Shown here piece after piece: positions 17,818 through 26,416 of a stretch of 37,367 bases of DNA. Positions within the stretch are counted from its first letter, which is position 1. Each line of letters opens with the position of its first letter. This stretch comes from Sneathiella sp. (GTDB taxonomy: Bacteria > Pseudomonadota > Alphaproteobacteria > Sneathiellales > Sneathiellaceae). The stretch is from contig NZ_JARGOQ010000036.1 of NCBI RefSeq assembly GCF_029233945.1, forward strand, positions 1 through 37,367, written 5' to 3'. The notes under the pieces were generated by a model. It searched no databases. It was not told where the DNA came from and was given only the letters and a program-made list of their open reading frames with translations. Made by a program: the position numbers and the translations under genes.

Positions 17818-17852
17818 AAAAAAAGCCGGAGGCTTGAGGCGCTCCGGCTTTT
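17818..17852. terminator. Shared terminator between DUF202 gene (+) and rpsD (-)
   Basis: AAAAGCCGGAG (17821-17831) pairs with CTCCGGCTTTT (17842-17852) around a 10-nt loop. On the minus strand it is followed by seven T, a strong terminator for rpsD. On the plus strand only four T follow, so it is weaker in that direction. Confidence 0.85.
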
Positions 17853-17869
17853 GATTGGGGTCTCAGTGA

Positions 17870-18487
17870 TTAGCGAGAGTAGAACTCGACGATCAGGTTT
17901 GGTTCCATCATCACCGGATAGGGCACATCGGACAATTTCGGGATCGCATTGAAGGTTCCCTTCATCGCCTTGTGGTCAACGTCGATATATTCCGGGATAT
18001 CCCGCTCCGGGCTGTCGGCGGCTTCAAGGACCAGTGCCATCTGCTTTGATTTTTCGCGAACTTCAACAACGTCGCCGGGCTTCACCTGGTAAGAGGCGAT
18101 ATTGACCTTCTTGCCATTGACCATGACATGGCCGTGGTTGACGAACTGGCGCGCCGCGAAAACAGTCGGCACAAATTTCATGCGGTAGACAACCGCGTCA
18201 AGGCGCCGCTCCAGCAGGCCGATGAGGTTTTCCGATGTATCGCCTTTAAGACGGGTCGCTTCCGCATACAGGCGGCGGAAGCCTTTCTCTGTGATATTGC
18301 CGTAATAGCCTTTGAGTTTCTGTTTCGCGCGGAGATGGATACCAAAGTCGGAGATTTTACCCCGGCGGCCCTGACCATGCTGGCCCGGTCCATATTCGCG
18401 GCGGTTAACAGGGCTTTTCGGACGGCCCCAGAGGTTCTCGCCCATACGGCGATCGATTTTGTATTTCGCTTGAATGCGTTTGCTCAT
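17870..18487 (-). CDS. rpsD: 30S ribosomal protein S4
   Basis: The 205-aa protein binds 16S rRNA and nucleates 30S assembly. The N-terminal S4 domain reads [20 protein letters not shown], then [10 protein letters not shown] and [16 protein letters not shown], typical of alphaproteobacteria. The S4 RNA-binding fold follows at about 93-155 ([30 protein letters not shown]), and the protein ends in EFYSR. Unlike in E. coli it is alone, not in the alpha operon. It has its own near-consensus promoter 64-91 bp upstream of the ATG and a strong terminator behind it. Confidence 0.98.
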   Translation of the reverse strand: MSKRIQAKYKIDRRMGENLWGRPKSPVNRREYGPGQHGQGRRGKISDFGIHLRAKQKLKGYYGNITEKGFRRLYAEATRLKGDTSENLIGLLERRLDAVVYRMKFVPTVFAARQFVNHGHVMVNGKKVNIASYQVKPGDVVEVREKSKQMALVLEAADSPERDIPEYIDVDHKAMKGTFNAIPKLSDVPYPVMMEPNLIVEFYSR

Positions 18488-18550
18488 TTACTTGATCCAG
18501 TTTTTAATTTCAGGAAAAAGGCATGCCGACGAGGCTTGCACAAGGCGCGC

Positions 18551-18578
18551 ATAATAGGTTTTAAGCGCCTGTTGTCAA
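18551..18578 (-). promoter_or_regulatory. Strong sigma-70 promoter for rpsD
   Basis: On the minus strand the -35 is a perfect TTGACA (18578-18573), the spacer is 16 bp and the -10 is TATTAT (18556-18551). The predicted start near 18543 leaves a leader of about 55 nt before the rpsD ATG. The -35 lies about 20 bp downstream of the stop codon of the upstream hydrolase gene, so rpsD is insulated from that operon only by this promoter. No terminator lies between them. Confidence 0.72.
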
Positions 18579-18598
18579 TCCATTTTGGACTATTTTTT

Positions 18599-19492
18599 CT
18601 ATTCCAGCCCGTCAATGAAGCCGAGAATTTCTGCCGCAACGGTTTCCGGCGCTTCGTGGGTTACCCAATGGCTCACACCGGGGAGCATTTTAACGGTGAC
18701 ATTATCGATGAATTTCTCGATTCCCTCGATGTTTTCTTTGACTAGCGCATGATCCGCTTCCCCCCAGAGGATCAGCGTCGGCACATGCACCTTGAACTTT
18801 TCGGGATCGAGGCCGGAGCCCTTGCCCTTCGTCTCTTCCGTTGCCGGAACCAACGGCGATGCGCGGTAATAATTCAGCATCGCCGTCATTGCGCCCGGCT
18901 GCGCCCACGCTGCGCGGTAGGCGTTGATATCGTCTTCCGTCATCTGGCCATTTTTGAGGTGATCGCGGAAGGTCCAGTCGAGCAGCCAGCCCGCATTGTC
19001 TTTCAGCATTTCCGCCTCGACACCGGCATTCTGGAAATAGGCCATATACTGGCTATGCCTGATTTGTTCGTCATTATTGTTGAGCAGTTCGGCGAAGATA
19101 TAGGGATGCGGGCCATTCATGACAATCAGGCCCTTGATCCGCTCCGGATGCGCAATCGCGACCGCATAGGCGATGGCCACGCCCCAGTCATGGGCGACAA
19201 GATAGAATTTCTCCTGCCCTAACTGATCCGCGAGCCCGATTACATCTTCAATCAGGGGGCGGATACGATAGGATTTTACGCCTTCGGGCTTGTCGGAGAG
19301 GTTGTAGCCGCGCATATCCGGCGCGACCGCGTGGTACTTCTTGCCGACCACGGGAAGCTGATCTTTCCAGCAGTACCAGAATTCCGGAAAACCATGGAGC
19401 AGGAGGACGAGTTCTTCGTTTTCCGCGCCGCATTCCGCATAGTGAAGCTCGATATCGCCTATGCGGGCGCGTTTATGACTTATCGCCGTCAT
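18599..19492 (-). CDS. Alpha/beta-hydrolase, epoxide hydrolase / haloalkane dehalogenase type
   Basis: The 297-aa enzyme has the alpha/beta-hydrolase fold with an Asp nucleophile. The oxyanion motif is HGFPE (33-37), the nucleophile is Asp102 in HDWG, a likely acid is the Asp in WGEADHALV, and the catalytic His275 lies in GVSHWVTHE. An Asp nucleophile in HDWG points to epoxide hydrolase or dehalogenase chemistry and not to esterase chemistry; the exact substrate is not visible. The first 20 bp overlap the end of trmJ and AAGGA lies in that overlap, so it is co-translated as the last gene of the nadE-to-hydrolase operon. Confidence 0.92.
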   Translation of the reverse strand: MTAISHKRARIGDIELHYAECGAENEELVLLLHGFPEFWYCWKDQLPVVGKKYHAVAPDMRGYNLSDKPEGVKSYRIRPLIEDVIGLADQLGQEKFYLVAHDWGVAIAYAVAIAHPERIKGLIVMNGPHPYIFAELLNNNDEQIRHSQYMAYFQNAGVEAEMLKDNAGWLLDWTFRDHLKNGQMTEDDINAYRAAWAQPGAMTAMLNYYRASPLVPATEETKGKGSGLDPEKFKVHVPTLILWGEADHALVKENIEGIEKFIDNVTVKMLPGVSHWVTHEAPETVAAEILGFIDGLE

Positions 19493-20234
19493 TTTTCTTG
19501 TCCTTCACCTTCATGGTCAGGCCCTTGATGATCCCCTGAAAGGCCCGCACATCTGATTCCATCAGGCCCAGCCGCTGAAACATATTGCGCATATTCTGCA
19601 AGATAACCTGCTTGCGCTGCAGGATCGGGTCAAAAAAGCCCCGTGCGTCCAGTTCCGTTTCGATCCTCTCGAACAGATAGGCGAGTTCCGCCTTGTTGGC
19701 CGGGCGTTCCTCGTTATTAATCCGGACGGGAGGCGTCTCATCGCCCGCCTGAAACCATTCATAGCCCACCAGCAGGACGGCCTGCGCCAGGTTGATGGAG
19801 GAAAAATCGGGATTGAGCGGCACCGAGATGATGCTGTCGGCGAGGGTTACATCCTCTTTCGAAAGGCCGACGCTCTCCTTGCCGAACAGGATGCCGGTCG
19901 CGGTCCCCGATGCGGCATGGCTGCGAAGTTCCGCCCCGGCGGCGCGGGGGGTGGCGATTTTCTTGATCACGTCGCGCGGGCGGGCCGTGGTCGCATAGAC
20001 ATGCTGCAGATCGGCAATGGCCTCCGACGTGGTCGCGAACACCCGGGCGTTGTCGAGCACGATACCGGCGCCGGACGCCATGGCGACGGCCTTGTCATTG
20101 GGCCAGCCATCGCGGGGCGCGACAAGGCGGAGGTCGGTCAGGCCGAAATTCAGCATGGCGCGTGCCGCCGCGCCGATATTCTCACCCATTTGCGGCTCAA
20201 TCAGAATTATGGCGGGCATGGGAATGTCCGTCAT
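19473..20234 (-). CDS. trmJ: tRNA (cytidine/uridine-2'-O-)-methyltransferase, TrmJ-like SPOUT protein
   Basis: The 253-aa SPOUT-class methyltransferase probably modifies the ribose at position 32 of tRNA. The N-terminal motif is LIEPQMGENIGAAARAM, motif 2 is FGKESVGLS (FGRE is usual, here Lys replaces Arg), and motif 3 is PDFSSINLAQAV. A C-terminal helical extension follows. The longest frame begins with a GTG at 20264 inside cimA; I chose ATG 20234, 7 nt after the cimA stop, since the conserved part begins soon after. ATG 20219 is also possible. The RBS is weak, consistent with coupling to cimA. Other SpoU-like RNA methyltransferases are the main alternative. Confidence 0.87.
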   Translation of the reverse strand: MTDIPMPAIILIEPQMGENIGAAARAMLNFGLTDLRLVAPRDGWPNDKAVAMASGAGIVLDNARVFATTSEAIADLQHVYATTARPRDVIKKIATPRAAGAELRSHAASGTATGILFGKESVGLSKEDVTLADSIISVPLNPDFSSINLAQAVLLVGYEWFQAGDETPPVRINNEERPANKAELAYLFERIETELDARGFFDPILQRKQVILQNMRNMFQRLGLMESDVRAFQGIIKGLTMKVKDKKNDGDKS

Positions 20235-20241
20235 CGGCGGA

Positions 20242-21849
20242 TTACTTGCCACCCGCCGGGGCACCCTCGCAATAGAGCTTGTAGGTGATGCTGTCGATCA
20301 GCGCGGCGAAGGACGCATCGACAATATTCGGCGATACCCCGACCGTAAACCAGCGTTTGTTGGACTTGTCGGTGCTTTCGATCAACACCCGGGTCACGGC
20401 TTCCGTGCCCGACGTGAGGATACGCACCTTGAAATCGACAAGGCGGAGATCGTCGATATAGTCGGAATATTTGCCCAAATCTTTTCGAAGCGCCGCATCG
20501 AGTGCATTGACCGGGCCGTTCCCCTCACCGACGGAAAGATAACGCTCGCCGTCGATGATCAGCTTGACCACCGCATCGGAGACGGTGAGCAGTTCGCCCC
20601 TGGCGTTATGACGCCGCTCGACCGACACACGGAAACTCTCGACATTGAAATATTTAGGCACCTGGCCCAAGCGCCGCCGGGCCATCAGCTCGAAACTCGC
20701 GAGCGCGCCGTCATAGGAGAAGCCCTCGAACTCGCGCTCCTTCACTTCTTCCAGCAGGCGGTTGATCTTCGGGTCCTTTGGATCAAAATCAAGGCCGAAA
20801 TCGCGGAGCTGGGCGATGATGTTGGAACGTCCGGCCTGATTGGACACCGGCAGATGCCGCTGGTTACCAACGAGGTTCGGCTCGACATGTTCGTAGGTTT
20901 TGGGATCCTTCTCCACCGCCGAGACATGCAGGCCGCCCTTATGGGCGAAGGCGGAAGCGCCAACGTAGGCCTGATGCCGGTTGGGGGAGCGGTTGAGGAT
21001 TTCATCCAGGAGGCGCGAGACCGGCGTCACTGCCTTCAGCCCCTCCTCCGTGATCCCCGTATCGACGAGTGATTTATAAGGTTCCTTCAGGACCAGCGAC
21101 GGGATCAGCGAGATGATGTTGGCGTTGCCGCAGCGCTCCCCTAACCCATTGAGCGTGCCCTGCACCTGCCGCACACCGGCCTTTACCGCCATCAGCGTAT
21201 TGGCGACGGCGTTCTCGGTGTCGTTATGGGTATGGATGCCGAGATGGCTGCCGGGGATATGTTTTGTTATCTCCCCCACGATCCGTTCCACCTCATCGGG
21301 GAGCGTGCCGCCGTTGGTATCGCAGAGCACGACCCATCGCGCACCGGCGTTATAGGCCGCCATGAGGCATTTGAGCGTGAATTCCGGGTTGGATTTGTAG
21401 CCGTCAAAGAAATGCTCGGCGTCATACATCGCCTCCCGTCCCTGACGGACGATCTCCTCGATGCTGTCGGCGATGAGTTCAATGTTTTCCTCAAGCGGAA
21501 TACCGAGCGCGACATCGACCTGAAAGGCCGAGCTTTTGCCGACGATGCAGACGGCGGGGGTCTTGGCATCGAGAATTTCGCTGAGGCCCGGATCGTTGGA
21601 AACACTGCGACCGGGACGACGGGTCATGCCGAAAGCGGTGAGCGTTGCCTGTTTCAGCGCGGGCGGATTGGCGAAAAAAGCGGTGTCGCCGGGGTTCGCG
21701 CCGGGCCAGCCGCCCTCGATATAATCAATGCCGAGCCCGTCGAGCGCCTTCGCAATATTCGTCTTATCCTCGACACTGAAATCCACGCCCTGCGTCTGCG
21801 CGCCATCGCGCAGCGTTGTGTCAAAAAGATAAAGTCTCTCGCGTTCCAT
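20242..21849 (-). CDS. cimA: (R)-citramalate synthase
   Basis: This 535-aa protein belongs to the isopropylmalate synthase/HMG-CoA lyase-like family. The CimA type condenses pyruvate and acetyl-CoA to citramalate, a threonine-independent route to isoleucine. The N-terminal motif is LFDTTLRDGAQTQGVDFS, the metal-binding motif is GIHTHNDTENAVAN, and a LeuA-type allosteric domain covers about 395-530, where isoleucine feedback would act. I chose the second ATG (21849): it overlaps the cysS stop as TAATG and has GAAGAGGG about 4 nt upstream. The longest frame starts at 21864. 2-isopropylmalate synthase is less likely, given the GAQTQGVDFS wording. Confidence 0.92.
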   Translation of the reverse strand: MERERLYLFDTTLRDGAQTQGVDFSVEDKTNIAKALDGLGIDYIEGGWPGANPGDTAFFANPPALKQATLTAFGMTRRPGRSVSNDPGLSEILDAKTPAVCIVGKSSAFQVDVALGIPLEENIELIADSIEEIVRQGREAMYDAEHFFDGYKSNPEFTLKCLMAAYNAGARWVVLCDTNGGTLPDEVERIVGEITKHIPGSHLGIHTHNDTENAVANTLMAVKAGVRQVQGTLNGLGERCGNANIISLIPSLVLKEPYKSLVDTGITEEGLKAVTPVSRLLDEILNRSPNRHQAYVGASAFAHKGGLHVSAVEKDPKTYEHVEPNLVGNQRHLPVSNQAGRSNIIAQLRDFGLDFDPKDPKINRLLEEVKEREFEGFSYDGALASFELMARRRLGQVPKYFNVESFRVSVERRHNARGELLTVSDAVVKLIIDGERYLSVGEGNGPVNALDAALRKDLGKYSDYIDDLRLVDFKVRILTSGTEAVTRVLIESTDKSNKRWFTVGVSPNIVDASFAALIDSITYKLYCEGAPAGGK

Positions 21850-23327
21850 TACGCCCTCTTCCATGTGGTGCCGCCCGGCCCGTCTTCGAGGACGATCCCT
21901 TCGGCCTTCAAGTTATCGCGGATTTCATCTGCCCGCTTGTAGTTTTTCTGCTTCTTTGTCTCATCGCGCTCGGCGATTAATGCTTCAATATTTTCTTTTG
22001 AAATTACAGATGTAAGTACCGGTGATCCAAGCTCTGATCTTGCTTCAATTGATTCTGCCTTTAAATGATGAACAGTTATACTTTGGAACCATTCTTTAGG
22101 TGATTTATCCAATAAGCCCAAAAGGTGACCGGAGCCAAGCAATTGTCCCTTAATGCGAGCTTTCTCTGCCGCATTCGACGCCTTGTTGGCCTCCCCGGCG
22201 AGGGCATAGAGTTCGGTCAGGGCCTGCGGAGAGTTAAGATCATCCTCAAGCGCCGCGATCACCTCCGCTGCAGGTTCGATCGAACCCGCCTCGACGTCCT
22301 CCAGATGCTTGAGCGCATTATAGAGCCGGTCAAGGTTCGCTTTTGCGCGTGTCACCCCTTCCGCCGTCCAGTCGAGCGGCTGGCGGTAATGGGCGCTCAG
22401 CATATTGAGGCGGATGGCCTCGCCCGGGGCCTCTTCCAGGACATCCTGTACGGTGCGGAAATTACCGAGGGACTTCGACATCTTGTCGCCCTCGACGGTG
22501 AGGAAGCCGTTATGCACCCAGTAGCGGGCAAATTCCGCGCCGTCATGGGCGCAGCAGCTTTGCGCCACTTCATTCTCATGATGCGGAAAGATCAGGTCGC
22601 GCCCGCCGCCATGGATATCAAAGGTGATGCCGAGGGTCGCCTCGCTCATGACCGAGCATTCGATATGCCAGCCCGGCCGTCCGCGCCCGAAGGGGCTGTC
22701 CCATCCCGGCATGTCATCGGTGGAAGGTTTCCAGAGCACGAAATCGGCGGGGTCTTTCTTATACGGGGCCACCTCGACCCGCGCGCCCGCAATCATGTCG
22801 TCGCGGTTACGACCCGAGAGCTTGCCGTAATCTGCCATGCTGGTGACATCGAAGAGGACATGGCCCTCCGCCTCATAGGCATGGCCCTTCTCGATCAGTG
22901 TGGAGATCATCCTAATCATGCCGTCGATATGCTCGGTCGCGCGCGGCTCAATCATCTTGAAATTACCATTACCAAGCTCTATTGCGCTCGGTTCTTGATT
23001 TGCTTTCAAGGCATTTAGCTCATCCATATCTTCATGGAATGCTGCGGTTGTGCGGGCGGTGAGCTTATCGATATTCTCGTCGTTCTTCGCTGCTGCTTCG
23101 ATGATTTTGTCATCTACATCGGTAATATTGCGCACATAGGTTACTTCGTAGCCGAGATGGCATAGCAGCCGTGCCAGCACATCGAAAATCACGACGGGGC
23201 GCGCATTGCCGATATGGGCACGGTCATAGACCGTCGGCCCGCAGACATACATCCCGACCTTGCCCGGCTCCATGGGCACAAATTCTTCCTTCTTGCGATG
23301 GGCGGTATTGTAGAGATGCAGGGTCAC
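21849..23327 (-). CDS. cysS: Cysteinyl-tRNA synthetase with two AT-rich in-frame segments
   Basis: The 492-aa class I synthetase has Cys29 of the zinc site, HIGN (38-41), the second signature KMSKS and the C-terminal GIVLEDGPGGTTWKR. The start is GTG at 23327 with AAGGAAG about 5 nt upstream. Two stretches, residues about 107-124 and 422-444, are unusual: each replaces or lengthens a variable loop (before EPRATEHI, and between EWFQS and IEALI) and is only about 37-38% GC by hand count, in a GC-rich gene. They share short blocks in the same order. The frame is intact and the catalytic motifs are present, so the enzyme is probably active. It follows gltX by 15 nt and is coupled to cimA. Confidence 0.96.
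   Translation of the reverse strand: MTLHLYNTAHRKKEEFVPMEPGKVGMYVCGPTVYDRAHIGNARPVVIFDVLARLLCHLGYEVTYVRNITDVDDKIIEAAAKNDENIDKLTARTTAAFHEDMDELNALKANQEPSAIELGNGNFKMIEPRATEHIDGMIRMISTLIEKGHAYEAEGHVLFDVTSMADYGKLSGRNRDDMIAGARVEVAPYKKDPADFVLWKPSTDDMPGWDSPFGRGRPGWHIECSVMSEATLGITFDIHGGGRDLIFPHHENEVAQSCCAHDGAEFARYWVHNGFLTVEGDKMSKSLGNFRTVQDVLEEAPGEAIRLNMLSAHYRQPLDWTAEGVTRAKANLDRLYNALKHLEDVEAGSIEPAAEVIAALEDDLNSPQALTELYALAGEANKASNAAEKARIKGQLLGSGHLLGLLDKSPKEWFQSITVHHLKAESIEARSELGSPVLTSVISKENIEALIAERDETKKQKNYKRADEIRDNLKAEGIVLEDGPGGTTWKRA
21998..22064 (-). repeat. AT-rich segment A inside cysS, related to segment B
   Basis: The 67-bp segment, about 37% GC, encodes residues about 422-444. On the plus strand it carries TTGAAATTAC (21998-22007), CCAAGCTCT (22027-22035), TTGATT (22049-22054) and TGCCTTTAA (22056-22064), in the same order as segment B. 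A CAAG/CTTG hairpin (22028-22031/22039-22042) sits at the central block. A 9-bp TGCTTCAAT repeat occurs at 21981-21989 and 22041-22049. The boundaries are estimates. Confidence 0.4.
22957..23009 (-). repeat. AT-rich segment B inside cysS, related to segment A
   Basis: The 53-bp segment, about 38% GC, encodes residues about 107-124, which look like an insertion before the conserved EPRATEHI. It shares with segment A TTGAAATTAC (22957-22966), CCAAGCTCT (22972-22980), TTGATT (22995-23000) and TGCTTTCAA (23001-23009). The last two outer blocks keep the same 29-bp offset from CCAAGCTCT as in A. ACCAAGC (22971-22977) can pair with GCTCGGT (22986-22992) with one wobble, and CTTGA/TCAAG (22994-22998/23006-23010) form another stem. 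Confidence 0.4.
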
Positions 23328-23342
23328 AATTCTTCCTTAAAC

Positions 23343-24671
23343 TCAGTCGGCGGTCGTGTTCAGGCGCGCGAGTATATTTTCCCGGCCGATCAGGGGCAAC
23401 AGATTGTTCATCTCCGGCCCGTGCGGCTGTCCGGTGAGCGCGAGGCGGAGCGGCATGAAAAGCGCCTTGCCCTTCGCGCCAGTCTTCTCCTTCACCGCCG
23501 TTGTCCAGGCTTTCCAGGTCTCATTCGTGATCTCGCCGTCGGGCAGTTCCGCCGCCGCGCTTTTAAGGAAATCTGCATCCTCAATCACCGGGGTCATCGG
23601 TCCCGTGACCACGTGCCACCAGTCTCTGGCGTCGGCAAGTTTGGTGAGATTGCCGCGAACGGCGAGCCAGAAAGCCTCACCCGCGCCCTCAAGCGAAAGC
23701 CGGTCCTTCACTTCCGCCCAATCTGTCTCATGTAAGAGCTTGGCGTTCAAGTTCGTCAGCTCCGCCGGATCGAATTTCGCCGCCGCGCGGCTGAAATGCG
23801 TTATATCGAACCCGGTAACGATCTCCTTCAACGAATGGCGGATCTCGACATTATCGGAACTGCCGAGGCGCGCCAGCAGGCTATTCAGCGCCATGGCCTC
23901 GATGCCATTTTCGCGCATCTCGCGCAGGCTCTGGCTGCCTTCCCGTTTTGATAGTGGCCCGCCATCCGGCCCGGTCAGAAGCGGAATATGACCAAATATG
24001 GGAACATTTGCACCAAGGGCCTCGAATATCTGGATATGCAGCGCGGTGTTGCTGACATGATCCTCACCGCGGATGACATGGGTAATACCAAAATCGATAT
24101 CATCAACGACGGACGGCATATGATAAAGCGGTCGGCCGTCCGAACGGATCAGCACCGGGTCCGACATGCTCGCGCCATCGACCTCGACGGGTCCGCGCAC
24201 CATATCCTCCCAGCGGATGACAAGCTGATCGAGCTTGAACCGCCAATGGGGTTTGCGTCCCTCCGCCTCGAAAGCGGCGACCTCATCTTCGGTCAACTCA
24301 AGTGCGGCGCGGTCATAGATAGGCGGGAGCTTGCGGGCAAGCTGGCGTTTGCGTTTATAGTCGAGTTCCTCCCCCGTCTCATAGCAGGGGTAGAGCCGTC
24401 CTGCGGCTTTCAGCGTCTCGAACGCAGCCGTATAGGCGGCGCTCCGGTCTGACTGTTTCTTGAGATCCGACCAGTCAAGGCCAAGCCATTTGAGGTCTTC
24501 CTGAATGGCGAGCGCATATTCCTCGGTCGAACGTTCCGCGTCGGTGTCATCGAGACGCAGGATCATCTCCCCGCCCTCTTTTGCGGCGGAGAGCCAGTTG
24601 ATCAGGGCAAGGCGGGCGTTGCCGACATGCAGATATCCCGTAGGGCTCGGCGCAAATCGTAGTTTGATCAT
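23343..24671 (-). CDS. gltX: Glutamyl-tRNA synthetase (HVGN/SKREGS variant)
   Basis: This 442-aa class I synthetase has [18 protein letters not shown] at 6-23, where HVGN replaces HIGH, and LSKREGS at about residue 240 in place of KMSKS. Both variants are normal for one of the two GluRS types common in alphaproteobacteria. In species with two, one can charge tRNA(Gln) for GatCAB amidation; which role this one has cannot be read here. It is somewhat shorter than E. coli GltX. Its ATG overlaps the nadE stop by one base (TAATG), and it is followed 15 nt later by cysS. Confidence 0.95.
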   Translation of the reverse strand: MIKLRFAPSPTGYLHVGNARLALINWLSAAKEGGEMILRLDDTDAERSTEEYALAIQEDLKWLGLDWSDLKKQSDRSAAYTAAFETLKAAGRLYPCYETGEELDYKRKRQLARKLPPIYDRAALELTEDEVAAFEAEGRKPHWRFKLDQLVIRWEDMVRGPVEVDGASMSDPVLIRSDGRPLYHMPSVVDDIDFGITHVIRGEDHVSNTALHIQIFEALGANVPIFGHIPLLTGPDGGPLSKREGSQSLREMRENGIEAMALNSLLARLGSSDNVEIRHSLKEIVTGFDITHFSRAAAKFDPAELTNLNAKLLHETDWAEVKDRLSLEGAGEAFWLAVRGNLTKLADARDWWHVVTGPMTPVIEDADFLKSAAAELPDGEITNETWKAWTTAVKEKTGAKGKALFMPLRLALTGQPHGPEMNNLLPLIGRENILARLNTTAD

Positions 24672-26335
24672 TATCGCTTGTCTCTGAAGGCGTTGGTAAT
24701 CGGATAGCGCCGGTCGCGGCCGAAACTCCGGGTAGAAATCTTGACACCGGGCGGGGCCTGACGGCGTTTATATTCGGCGATATAGAGCAGGTTCTGGATA
24801 CGGGCAATGGTGTGGGGGTCAAACCCGGCCTCGACCAGTTCCGCGAAGGAGCTCTCCTCCTCCACCAGCCCATGGAGGATGCCGTCCAGAATCTCATAGG
24901 GCGGCAGGCTGTCTTCGTCCTTCTGGTCTTCGCGAAGTTCCGCCGTCGGCGGCTTGGTGATCACATTTTGCGGCATCACCGGACCCGGCGCGCCCTTGAA
25001 GAGCGGGGAGAAATTTTTATTGCGCCAGTCCGACAGCTTGAAGCAGGTGATCTTGTAGACATCCTTCAGCACCGAATAGCCGCCGCACATATCGCCATAG
25101 AGCGTGGCGTAACCGACGGACATTTCCGACTTGTTGCCGGTGGTCAGCACCATATGCCCAAGCTTGTTGGAGAGCGCCATCAGGGTCATGCCGCGAATAC
25201 GCGACTGGATATTTTCCTCCGTGATATCCGGCTCCAGCCCGGCGAAAGGTTCGCTCAGCATCTGATCAAAGGCCTCAACTGCGGGTACAATCGAAATGGT
25301 ATCGAGTTTGGCATTCAATAGCCGCGCGCATTCCGCCGCATCATCAAGGCTTTCGGTTGAGGTGTATTTCGACGGCATCATGACGCAATGGACCCGCTCG
25401 GCCCCCAGGGCATCGACGGCAACGGCGGCGCTCAAGGCACTGTCGATCCCGCCGGACAGGCCGAGCACAACGCCCGGAAAGCGGTTCTTCTCCACATAGT
25501 CCTTCAGGCCCAACACCATCGCGTGATAGATCCGCTCCAGATCGTTACCGGGGTCAGTCAGTTCCTCGGTTTCGCATTTCCAGCTTCCATCCTCCTGACG
25601 CCGCCAGTCGGTCACGACCAGGTTCTCTTTCCAGCCCGGCATCTGAACAGTGAGCGACCGGTCGGCATTCATCACGAAGGAGGCGCCGTCAAAGACAAGC
25701 TCATCCTGCCCGCCGATCTGGTTCAGATAGATCAGCGGCAGGCCCGTCTCCGTCACCCGATGGACCGCGTGATTGAGCCGCTCGTCAGACTTCATGTGAT
25801 CATAGGGGCTTCCGTTCGGGACGATCAACATCTCCGCGCCGGTCTCGGCCAGGCATTCAGCAGCTTCTGGGAACCACATATCCTCGCAAATCATGACACC
25901 CAGGCGCACGCCCTTGAACGGGATTGGCCCGGGAAGCGGTCCGGCATCGAATATCCGCACTTCATCGAAAACGCCGTAGTTCGGCAGATTGTTCTTGAAC
26001 CGGCGGGCGGAGATTTTCCCCTCCTCCAGCAGGCAGACGGCGTTATAGAGCTTGCCCTCCTCCACCAGAGGGGCGGTCATCAGCATGGCAGGTCCGCCAT
26101 CGAGGGTCAGCTCCGCGAGTTCCTCCATCGCCTTTTGCACGGCACGCTGAAAGGCTGGCTTCTCAACCAGATCCTCCGGCGGGTAACCGGTCAGGAAAAG
26201 TTCCGGATAGACAACGATATCCGCCCCGAGGGATTCCGCCTCTTCGCGAAAGGCCCGGGCGAGCGTAACATTCCCGTCAATATTCCCAAGCGTCGGGTTT
26301 GCCTGCGCCAATGCAATTTTTAAATGATCAGTCAT
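24671..26335 (-). CDS. nadE: Glutamine-dependent NAD+ synthetase
   Basis: The 554-aa two-domain enzyme makes NAD+ from nicotinate adenine dinucleotide, ATP and glutamine. The N-terminal nitrilase-like glutaminase has the triad Glu45 ([10 protein letters not shown]), Lys114 ([11 protein letters not shown]) and Cys150 ([10 protein letters not shown]). The C-terminal synthetase carries the PP-loop [10 protein letters not shown] at about 290-300, and [21 protein letters not shown] binds substrate. It is the first gene of the nadE-gltX-cysS-cimA-trmJ-hydrolase operon, overlapping gltX by one base. pncB, which feeds the same pathway, lies about 1.5 kb upstream on the same strand. Confidence 0.97.
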   Translation of the reverse strand: MTDHLKIALAQANPTLGNIDGNVTLARAFREEAESLGADIVVYPELFLTGYPPEDLVEKPAFQRAVQKAMEELAELTLDGGPAMLMTAPLVEEGKLYNAVCLLEEGKISARRFKNNLPNYGVFDEVRIFDAGPLPGPIPFKGVRLGVMICEDMWFPEAAECLAETGAEMLIVPNGSPYDHMKSDERLNHAVHRVTETGLPLIYLNQIGGQDELVFDGASFVMNADRSLTVQMPGWKENLVVTDWRRQEDGSWKCETEELTDPGNDLERIYHAMVLGLKDYVEKNRFPGVVLGLSGGIDSALSAAVAVDALGAERVHCVMMPSKYTSTESLDDAAECARLLNAKLDTISIVPAVEAFDQMLSEPFAGLEPDITEENIQSRIRGMTLMALSNKLGHMVLTTGNKSEMSVGYATLYGDMCGGYSVLKDVYKITCFKLSDWRNKNFSPLFKGAPGPVMPQNVITKPPTAELREDQKDEDSLPPYEILDGILHGLVEEESSFAELVEAGFDPHTIARIQNLLYIAEYKRRQAPPGVKISTRSFGRDRRYPITNAFRDKR

Positions 26336-26416
26336 GACGGATTTTTACCCCGCCTTGACGCGCGCAGCAATCGCTAGATCGCTTTTTCCGGTGAAAAGCA
26401 GCTAAAAAATTGAAAT

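Noticed and set aside
20017-21072. Plus-strand ORF of 351 codons opposite trmJ and cimA
   Set aside because: It spans two real genes on the other strand and shows no recognisable domain.
25388-26323. Plus-strand ORF of 311 codons opposite nadE
   Set aside because: It is a shadow of nadE; the nitrilase triad and synthetase loop confirm the minus strand.
26381-26399. Hairpin GCTTTTT/GAAAAGC between the MFS gene and nadE as a terminator
   Set aside because: The stem is short and AT-rich with no T-run on either strand, so termination is unlikely.
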